The notes under the pieces were generated by a model, which was not told the origin of the DNA, did no database searches, and worked only from the letters and a program-made list of their open reading frames with translations. Shown piece by piece: positions 1 through 5,628 of a DNA stretch of 6,791 bases. Where the stretch lies: NCBI GenBank assembly GCA_037131065.1, contig JBAXRT010000148.1, forward strand, positions 1-6,791, in the 5' to 3' direction. The position numbers and the translations under genes are program-made. Origin of the DNA: JBAXRT01 sp037131065. GTDB taxonomy: Bacteria > Bacteroidota > Bacteroidia > Bacteroidales > FEN-979. Positions within the stretch are counted from its first letter, which is position 1; each line of letters starts with the position of its first letter.

Positions 1-739
1 GGTGGTCCACCAAACCGAGCGTCGTCTGTGTTCCATAGGTATTGGTCGGGAAGAGGCCCAGGAAGAGGGCTTCGAATACCTTGTCGTCGTCGCTGTCGAG
101 GCTTATGTTCTTCTCCTCGTAAACCGTTTCAAGCTCCGTATGGAAAATCCGGAAGATGGGATCCTTGAACCGCTCCTGTTCAATTTCGAGCCACTGGTTC
201 ACTTTGTTCGACGGAATGTCGTTGATATAGACCGTCTCCTCGAAGGAGGTGAAGGCATTGGTCCCCTTGGCCCCGATCACCGAAAGAAGCTTGTCATACT
301 CGTTGGCGATGGCATAGGTGGCAGCAATCCCCGAAAGACTGTCGATCTCATGGTAGATCTTCTTCCGCTGGATGGTGTCGGTGGTCTTCTTGTAAACCTC
401 AAACTTGTATTCGATCTGGTCGAGCAGCGATTTCTCCTTTACAAAATCCTTGGTACCGAACTCATCGGATCCCTTGAACATGATATGCTCAAGGTAGTGG
501 GACATCCCGGTATTGTCAGAGGGATCGTTCTTACTACCCGTGCGGACAGCAATGGCGGTCTGGATGCGCGGGGCATCCTTGTAAACGGTCAGGTAAACTT
601 TAAGTCCGTTGGCCAAGGTATAGATCCGTACTTTCAGCGGGTCGCCGGCGACGGTGTCGTACTTGTAGACTTTCTGCGCCTGCACGCCAATGGCCGTAGT
701 GACGACCAGCAGCATCAGGAAGGTAATGATTTTTTTCAT
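1..739 (-). CDS. M16 family zinc metallopeptidase (insulinase/pitrilysin-like), N-terminal part, 3' end outside window
   Basis: The frame opens with ATG at 739 and stays open for 246 codons to the left edge, so the C-terminal part is missing. Residues 1-21 form a typical signal peptide: MKK, a hydrophobic stretch, then a probable cleavage after VQA before QKVYK. The mature enzyme should therefore act in the periplasm or at the cell surface. The inverted zinc motif HxxEH is intact as HYLEH (H81, E84, H85), followed by IMFKG as usual in M16. The distal Glu ligand is most likely E209 in ELETVYEEKN. The spacing from H85 to E209 (124 residues) is much longer than the roughly 75-80 of classical members, owing to an inserted charged helical stretch around residues 98-150. 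Other family cues are the TLANGLKVYL strand and GTNAFTSFEETVY. Family members degrade peptides or process proteins; the substrate cannot be inferred. The plus-strand frame opposite (2-760) is its antisense shadow. Confidence 0.93.
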   Translation of the reverse strand, partial: MKKIITFLMLLVVTTAIGVQAQKVYKYDTVAGDPLKVRIYTLANGLKVYLTVYKDAPRIQTAIAVRTGSKNDPSDNTGMSHYLEHIMFKGSDEFGTKDFVKEKSLLDQIEYKFEVYKKTTDTIQRKKIYHEIDSLSGIAATYAIANEYDKLLSVIGAKGTNAFTSFEETVYINDIPSNKVNQWLEIEQERFKDPIFRIFHTELETVYEEKNISLDSDDDKVFEALFLGLFPTNTYGTQTTLGLVDH

Positions 740-778
740 GACGATGATATTGAAATTTGATATTAAGGTAGTAATACG

Positions 779-791
779 CACGAATTTCGTG
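779..791. promoter_or_regulatory. Perfect 13-base palindrome at the expected transcription start of the M16 gene
   Basis: The sequence CACGAATTTCGTG has perfect 6-bp arms around one central base. It begins four bases downstream of the -7-like element, so it would sit over the transcription start. This is a position where a repressor could act, or it could form a small hairpin at the extreme 5' end of the mRNA. The arms are short, no matching protein is identified, and it may be fortuitous. Confidence 0.25.
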
Positions 792-794
792 ACG

Positions 795-802
795 CAAATA
801 TA
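795..802 (-). promoter_or_regulatory. Putative Bacteroidota-type -7 promoter element upstream of the M16 peptidase gene
   Basis: Read on the minus strand, the site is TATATTTG, an exact match to the TAnnTTTG -7 consensus known for the Bacteroidota primary sigma factor. It lies 55 bases upstream of the ATG at 739, which would give a leader of roughly 45-50 bases. A convincing -33 TTG-type element at the usual spacing is not visible; only an ATTT stretch lies near the right place. The position in a 114-base gap before a gene with no close upstream partner supports a real promoter, but the region is AT-rich and chance matches occur. Confidence 0.5.
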
Positions 803-853
803 AAAAATTAGGGAATCGGAAATGATTTTTAAAGGGTTTAAGAGCAGTGGGGG

Positions 854-2938
854 CTATTTTCTACCGGACAAGTGCAGGCTGACTAATTCCAGCAATGATT
901 CCTGGGTAAAAGGTTTGCTGATAAAGTCATTAAACCCGGCCTCCGGGAGAAGATTTTTATCAACCGGCTGACCGTAAGCCGTTTGCGCAATGATGACCAC
1001 CTCTTTGTTAAACTGACGGATCTGCCTGGCAGCCTCTTCTCCATTCAGACCGGGCATCCTCAGGTCCATAAGTACCAGGTCTATATCAGGGTTTTTCCGG
1101 CAGAGTTCGACAGCTTCAATTCCTGTTCTCACCTTGAATATTTCCTGACACCGGTCTCTCAATGCCATCGTAATGAAAAATACCGTTGCCTCATCATCTT
1201 CTGCGATCAATATTTTCATGTTGTTAAATATGTTTTCATCCTCACCCCCTGATGTCCCGCAAGGCTGGTCCTTTTTATCAGGTTCAGGCGTATACGGGAG
1301 TGTAAAATAAAATATGGTCCCTTTCCCGACCTCGGTATCCAGCCATATCTTCCCGTCCAGCATCTCCACATAAGCCCTGGAAACGGAAAGCCCTAGTCCC
1401 GCTCCTTCATAAATCCGGGTATCCGAATCATCCCCCTGACGGAATGGTTCGAAAATGATCTCCTTCTGGTGCACGGGAATACCGATACCGGTGTCCTTTA
1501 CAAAAAATTCAAGATTTTTTCCATTAATTAAACAGCCCACCTCAACAGAACCGGTGTGTGTGAATCTGATGGCATTCCTGACGAGGTGATACAGGATGGT
1601 CTGGAGCTTTCCGTTATCGGTGCTGACCCTTGCTTTACCTTTAGGCAGGGTGCAGTTTAAGATCAGTTGCAAACCCTTCTTTTCAGCTTCAGGCAGGAAT
1701 GTAGCATGAATATCCCTGATGAGTTCATCCAGGTCTGTGACTGATAAAACTAGTTCCGCCTGCCCGGACGAGATAGTGGAAATTTCGATGATATCGGTGA
1801 TCGTCCTGAGTAACCGGTCCCCGCTTTTTTCAATGATGCGGATGAACTTCTGCTGCTCCTCGTCTGTAAAATGAGGCTCTTTAAGCAGTCCCGCAAAGCC
1901 AAGGATGCCGTTCAGCGGAGTGCGGATCTCGTGACTTATGTTATTCAGGAGGGCCGTTTTCAGGCGGTTGCTTTCTTCGGCATGCTCTTTAGCTTCAATG
2001 AGATCTGCCTCTGAATTTTTCAGTTCGTCAATATCAGTACAAGTACCAAACCATTTGAGAATATTACCACTTGGGTCCATAACCGGCACACCGCGTATCA
2101 GCCACCATTTATACACACCATCGGAGCGGCGCAGACGACATTCGAGCGAATAGGTTGCATTATTTATTGTCGCATTTTGCCATGCATCCCATGCGCGTTT
2201 CTGATCGTCGGGATGGAAAGGTTTGTTCCACCCGTCACCATAGCTTTTCTCCAGGGTCAGTCCGGTATAATCAACCCACTTTTGGTTGAAATAGGTATTT
2301 GACCCATTTTTGTCGGTAATCCAAACAATTTGTGGCATAGCCTCAGCCAGGAACCGGAATTCAGATTCACTTTTTATAAGTTTCTCCTCTATCAACTTCC
2401 GGTCGGTGATATCAATCATGGTCAGGTTACACTGATTCTGATTTTCAGCAATGATACCAGCAAGTAAAACATAGGTAGGGAGATGACCGGGTACGCCCAG
2501 TTTCAACTCGCAATTTTCTTTTAATTTGCCATGAAAAACCTTTTCAAGAAAAAGATAAAAGACGGGTTTTGATTCATCAGAAACAAAGGAGTCAAAGTGT
2601 TTGTTTATCAAATTCGAGCGTTCTGTCCCAAACTTGCCGGCCCCCACCAGGTTCATCCCGATAATTTTACCCTCAGCGGATAACGTAAAATATCCTGTTG
2701 GCGCAAAGTCATACAATTCGACAAATTTTTCAGCACTTTCCTCCGATACCACTCTTGCCCTTACGAGTTCTTCGTTCACCATTTCCAGCTCTATCTGGTG
2801 AACCTCCAGTTCATGAATGAGTCTTATGATATCTGCCTCAGAGCCGGGAGAACCTTGTTTCAGAGGCCTCATTTTTAGTAATTCTTCAGCCTTTTCGCGC
2901 AGGTATTCGGATGATGGTATGTTTCCAGGTTTATTCAT
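854..2938 (-). CDS. Hybrid sensor histidine kinase: PAS-PAS-HisKA-HATPase_c-receiver, 694 residues
   Basis: This is a cytoplasmic kinase with no signal peptide or membrane segment. Residues 42-60 form the helix HELEVHQIELEMVNEEL, which leads into a first PAS domain (about 70-180; LYDFAP, GYFTL). A second PAS of the PAS_3 type follows (about 190-308; WITDKNG, HPDD, WWLIRGVP). The HisKA H-box is NISHEIRTPLNG with phospho-acceptor H336. The ATP-binding domain shows the N-box RNAIRFT (N455), G1 DTGIGIP (D482), the F-box FEPFRQ and G2 GAGLGLS. The receiver begins near M574 with acidic pocket E580/D581/D582, phospho-acceptor D625 in LMDLRMPG, T653 and K675, so it looks active. An ATG at 2938 is preferred over an upstream TTG at 3001, because the intervening 21 codons are translated repeat DNA (see 2953-2999). 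The gene lies 46 bases downstream of the CheB-CheR gene, probably in the same operon. No output DNA-binding domain is attached. Confidence 0.93.
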   Translation of the reverse strand: MNKPGNIPSSEYLREKAEELLKMRPLKQGSPGSEADIIRLIHELEVHQIELEMVNEELVRARVVSEESAEKFVELYDFAPTGYFTLSAEGKIIGMNLVGAGKFGTERSNLINKHFDSFVSDESKPVFYLFLEKVFHGKLKENCELKLGVPGHLPTYVLLAGIIAENQNQCNLTMIDITDRKLIEEKLIKSESEFRFLAEAMPQIVWITDKNGSNTYFNQKWVDYTGLTLEKSYGDGWNKPFHPDDQKRAWDAWQNATINNATYSLECRLRRSDGVYKWWLIRGVPVMDPSGNILKWFGTCTDIDELKNSEADLIEAKEHAEESNRLKTALLNNISHEIRTPLNGILGFAGLLKEPHFTDEEQQKFIRIIEKSGDRLLRTITDIIEISTISSGQAELVLSVTDLDELIRDIHATFLPEAEKKGLQLILNCTLPKGKARVSTDNGKLQTILYHLVRNAIRFTHTGSVEVGCLINGKNLEFFVKDTGIGIPVHQKEIIFEPFRQGDDSDTRIYEGAGLGLSVSRAYVEMLDGKIWLDTEVGKGTIFYFTLPYTPEPDKKDQPCGTSGGEDENIFNNMKILIAEDDEATVFFITMALRDRCQEIFKVRTGIEAVELCRKNPDIDLVLMDLRMPGLNGEEAARQIRQFNKEVVIIAQTAYGQPVDKNLLPEAGFNDFISKPFTQESLLELVSLHLSGRK
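2793..2812 (-). repeat. 20-base exact match shared by the two kinase genes (copy 1)
   Basis: The plus-strand 20-mer from 2793 to 2812 (starting ATCTGGTGAACC) recurs exactly at 6767-6786. It encodes the ELEVHQI core of the helix preceding the first PAS domain in both kinases. The conservation reflects either recent duplication, gene conversion or a strongly constrained motif. Confidence 0.8.
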
Positions 2939-2952
2939 GTTGTCATCGGATT

Positions 2953-2999
2953 GGCAACAGGCAACGGGCAACAGGCAATAGCGCCTATTGCCTCTTGCC
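2953..2999. repeat. Heptamer repeat (GGCAAYR) with inverted copies at the CheB-CheR / hybrid kinase junction
   Basis: On the plus strand four tandem heptamers run from 2953 to 2980: GGCAACA, GGCAACG, GGCAACA, GGCAATA. Two inverted copies (TATTGCC, TCTTGCC) occupy 2986-2999. The facing copies form the perfect inverted repeat AGGCAATAG / CTATTGCCT (2973-2981 and 2985-2993) with a 3-base loop. The CheB-CheR stop codon TAG (2985-2987) lies inside this hairpin, and its last codons (AAG AGG CAA) are repeat-derived. There is no T-run after the hairpin in the direction of transcription, so it is not a classical intrinsic terminator. It may stabilise or separate mRNA segments, or may simply be a spreading intergenic repeat. 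Confidence 0.85.
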
Positions 3000-5582
3000 A
3001 AGTGCCTTCTTCAATTCCGCCTCAAGCTTTGTTGATTCCGTGATATCGGTAAAGGTCATTACGAGCCCGTCGATGTGGTCATCAAGGGTGCGGTATGGCA
3101 TGATCCTCACCTTGAACCATCTTCCATCCTGGGTTGAGGCTGCTTTTTCATGCGAGACCAGTGTCCTGATCACATTCCGGGCATGATCCCCGATCTCAGG
3201 ATAATCCAGTTCGCTTACAAGGTCTGTAAAGGGTCTCCCGGTATCGACCTCGCGAAGTTTGAATATCCTGGTGACCTGTTCGGTGAACCTGCGGATGTTA
3301 AGCTCTTTGTCGAGGAAAAGAGTGGCGACCTCGATACTGTTCAGGAGGTTCTTCATATCGTCGTTTGCCCTCACAAAGTCATTGACCTTGCTCTGCAACT
3401 CGGCATTCACTGTCTGAAGCTCCTCATTCAGACTCTGCATCTCCTCCTTCGAGGTGGTAAGCTCCTCGTTGGTTGACTGAAGTTCCTCATTGGTTGACTG
3501 CAGCTCCTCATTGGTCGATTTAAGCTCTTCCTGCGATGTCTGCATCTCTTCACGGGTGCTTTGCAGATCCTCATAATTCCTCTGAATCTCTGCCTCAAGC
3601 TCCTGCTGTCTGGAGGTTTGCTTTTGAATACCTGCTTTTCTGACTCCCTTCTCTTCCTTGTGAGATGCGGAAACATCGGTAAAAACTATAATGATCATCC
3701 CCCTTACCGTATCGGGGTGTTCGATTCGCTGAACCGTAATATCAACAAACTTTTTATCCCCGTTTGTGCCAAGTTTAATATTCCGGATGGTCACCTCCTG
3801 GAAACTTTGTTGCGCCTTGCGGATGGCACCGGGCAATACCTGCCTTAATCCTTCCCGCGCCATTGCAAAAATATTGAGGTTGGCTTTTCCTGCTGCAGGT
3901 TCGAGGTATTTGCCCGTACGGCCCGTGATGTAAATAAGGTCGCCGGCATCGTTCATAAGCACGCTGGCCGGAGTAAACCGCTGTAGAAGGATCTGATCGG
4001 TTAAGGTCTGAATGTTTTCAATTACTTTGGCCGGCACCTTTTTTTCCGGGCTCATTGTCTTGCGATGGTAAAACGAACTTGGGAAATCAATAAGTTCAGG
4101 ACCGGGGATGGATAAAGCTCTCTTGAAAATTTTCAGTTTGGAAACAATATCCATGAACCCTTCATGCCGATTCCCAAGGGTTTCCGCAGTTCCAAGGACC
4201 ATAATGCCTCCGGGATTAAGGCTGTAGTTGAAAAGTGTAAGGACCTTTTTCTGCAATTCGGGTTCCATGTATATCAGCATGTTCCGGCATAAAAGGATAT
4301 CGAGCTTGGTAAATGGCGGATCCCTGATCACATTCTGGGGTGCAAATACCACCATCTCACGGATTGAAGTATTCACGCGGAAACCGTCCGCTTCAATAGT
4401 AAAGAACATGCTGAGTCGTTCGGGGGTGACATCGGCGCTGATATTCTGCGAAAAATAACCCTTGCGGGCTTTTTCAATGGCGTCGAGGTCAATATCAGTA
4501 GCAAATATCTGCAGGGTCAGATTCTTGGTTTTCTTTACAGTTTCCATGACCTCTTTAAAGATGATGGCCAGTGAGTATGCCTCCTCCCCCGTTGAGCAAC
4601 CGGGCACCCATGCCCTCAGTACATGGCCGTCGGGCAACTGGTTTATCAGGGCAGGAAGAACAACCTCTTTGAGTTTCTCCCATACTGCGCCATCGCGAAA
4701 AAAGCTGGTAACCCCGATGAGCAATTCCTTGAAGAGGATCTCAACTTCCTTTGGATTTTCCTGCAGCAAACGGACGTAACTGGATATCTTGTCGACCTGG
4801 TGAACACCCTTGCGCCGTTCAATGCGGCGAAAGAGGGTACTTTTTTTGTACATTGAAAAGTCGTGTCCCGATTGTTCCCTGATCAGGATGATGATCTTTT
4901 CGAGGTTACTTTTCGTCTTTAAATCAAATTCAGGTTCAGATTTAACCTGATGGCTTACCTTAAGATAGGCGAGGAGCTTTGCCGGCAGCTCTTCTGCGGG
5001 TGCGATGATATCGGCGATCACCGATTCTGTTGCACTCCTGGGCATGCCGTCGAATTTGGCCGATGCAGGATCCTGTACCAGTACAATACCACCCTTCTCC
5101 TTGATATCTTTCAGCCCAAGACTCCCATCTGAACCCATGCCCGAGAGGATAATGCCGATGCTTTTGTCCTGCATGTCGGCTGCCAGGGAGCGGAAGAAAA
5201 TGTCGACCGGCAGCCGCAGGCCCCTGGATTCAACCGGATCGAACAGATGTAACGCGCCGTTCAGCAACGAAAGGCTTTTGTTCGGAGGTATGACATAAAC
5301 GCAATTCTGCTTCACCTTAAGCCGGTCTGTTGCCTGGTATACTTTCATCTTTGTGATCCTTTGAAGCAGTTCCGGCATGATCCCCGCGTGGGTCGGATCG
5401 AGGTGCTGGATCACAACGAAGGACATTCCGGAGTCAACAGGCATGTTCAGAAAAAACTGCTCCAGCGCTTCCAGTCCTCCTGCCGAAGCACCGATGCCCA
5501 CAATGGGGAAATCAGGAATTCCGGTTTTCTTTTCTAATCTCTCCTTTGCCGGTTCAGTCGTTTTTTTTTTTCTAATCTTCAT
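2985..5582 (-). CDS. CheB-CheR fusion (methylesterase-methyltransferase) with PAS, coiled coil and C-terminal PAS, 865 residues
   Basis: The CheB methylesterase domain spans about residues 24-205. The triad is visible as S33 in GIGASAGG, H60 in VVIQHLDP and D152 in SGMGSDG. The receiver that regulates classical CheB is absent. A CheR helical domain (about 225-285) and an S-adenosylmethionine-dependent methyltransferase domain (about 286-490) follow, with LLIGVTSFFRD, the SAM loop PGCSTGEEAYS (327-337), FATDID (360-365) and LLCRNMLIYM. A first PAS lies at about 533-640 and a long coiled coil at about 655-740, built on heptads EELQSTN. A last PAS (about 742-850) ends in the FTDITE signature. 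In classical chemotaxis CheR adds and CheB removes methyl groups on receptor glutamates; no receptor is seen here. The protein ends without a fused kinase, and separate kinases lie on both sides. The ATG at 5582 is the only plausible start ahead of the CheB fold; an 11-A run spans codons 4-8. No Shine-Dalgarno is evident, as is usual in Bacteroidota. Confidence 0.95.
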   Translation of the reverse strand: MKIRKKKTTEPAKERLEKKTGIPDFPIVGIGASAGGLEALEQFFLNMPVDSGMSFVVIQHLDPTHAGIMPELLQRITKMKVYQATDRLKVKQNCVYVIPPNKSLSLLNGALHLFDPVESRGLRLPVDIFFRSLAADMQDKSIGIILSGMGSDGSLGLKDIKEKGGIVLVQDPASAKFDGMPRSATESVIADIIAPAEELPAKLLAYLKVSHQVKSEPEFDLKTKSNLEKIIILIREQSGHDFSMYKKSTLFRRIERRKGVHQVDKISSYVRLLQENPKEVEILFKELLIGVTSFFRDGAVWEKLKEVVLPALINQLPDGHVLRAWVPGCSTGEEAYSLAIIFKEVMETVKKTKNLTLQIFATDIDLDAIEKARKGYFSQNISADVTPERLSMFFTIEADGFRVNTSIREMVVFAPQNVIRDPPFTKLDILLCRNMLIYMEPELQKKVLTLFNYSLNPGGIMVLGTAETLGNRHEGFMDIVSKLKIFKRALSIPGPELIDFPSSFYHRKTMSPEKKVPAKVIENIQTLTDQILLQRFTPASVLMNDAGDLIYITGRTGKYLEPAAGKANLNIFAMAREGLRQVLPGAIRKAQQSFQEVTIRNIKLGTNGDKKFVDITVQRIEHPDTVRGMIIIVFTDVSASHKEEKGVRKAGIQKQTSRQQELEAEIQRNYEDLQSTREEMQTSQEELKSTNEELQSTNEELQSTNEELTTSKEEMQSLNEELQTVNAELQSKVNDFVRANDDMKNLLNSIEVATLFLDKELNIRRFTEQVTRIFKLREVDTGRPFTDLVSELDYPEIGDHARNVIRTLVSHEKAASTQDGRWFKVRIMPYRTLDDHIDGLVMTFTDITESTKLEAELKKALGKRQ
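3405..3530 (-). repeat. Heptad-repeat coiled coil region with 21-bp near-identical DNA units
   Basis: Inside the CheB-CheR gene, residues 685-726 read as successive heptads: EELKSTN, EELQSTN, EELQSTN, EELTTSK, EEMQSLN, EELQTVN. At the DNA level three adjacent 21-base units (3460-3480, 3481-3501, 3502-3522) are closely similar. The first two differ at 3 positions, and the second and third at 5. This is a parallel-coiled-coil linker between the two PAS domains and is common in this protein family. Unit number could vary between strains by slippage or recombination without breaking the frame. Confidence 0.85.
5561..5571 (-). repeat. Homopolymer of 11 A (coding strand) at codons 4-8 of the CheB-CheR gene
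   Basis: The plus strand carries an uninterrupted run of 11 T, which reads in the coding direction as the end of AGA, three AAA codons and the first base of ACG. It begins 11 bases downstream of the start codon's first base. Such runs are prone to polymerase slippage, and a one-base change would frameshift the whole protein before the CheB domain. The next in-frame ATG (M47) lies after catalytic S33. Confidence 0.8.
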
Positions 5583-5628
5583 TTCATATAAAATTATTGT
5601 TCAACCAGGATTCCACCAATAAACATAA

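Noticed and set aside
2..760. 252-residue open frame on the plus strand
   Set aside because: It lies antisense to the M16 peptidase gene, whose frame has a signal peptide, HYLEH and other family motifs; the plus frame has no recognisable domain.
600..797. 65-residue minus-strand frame starting upstream of the M16 gene
   Set aside because: It is a shifted frame over the M16 start and leader, rich in Arg and His with no recognisable fold.
740..853. Terminator in the gap between the hybrid kinase and the M16 gene
   Set aside because: No stem-loop followed by a T-run was found on the minus strand; only the promoter-like element and the small palindrome stand out.
2973..2993. Hairpin as an intrinsic terminator
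   Set aside because: The 9-bp stem is not followed by a T-run in the transcription direction, and the next gene follows closely on the same strand.
2939..3001. N-terminal extension of the hybrid kinase from a TTG at 3001
   Set aside because: The 21 codons are translated heptamer repeat and overlap the end of the CheB-CheR gene; the ATG at 2938 gives a normal N-terminus.
3428..3676. 82-residue minus-strand frame, Arg/Ser/Pro-rich
   Set aside because: It is an out-of-frame reading of the repetitive coiled-coil segment of the CheB-CheR gene.
4462..4856. Plus-strand frames of 105 and 77 residues
   Set aside because: Both are antisense to the CheR domain, whose SAM-binding and CRNMLIY motifs lie on the minus strand.
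5620..5627. TATGTTTA as a -7 promoter element for the CheB-CheR gene
   Set aside because: It mismatches the final G of TAnnTTTG and has no TTG-type -33 element at suitable spacing; the 46-base gap fits operon co-transcription better.
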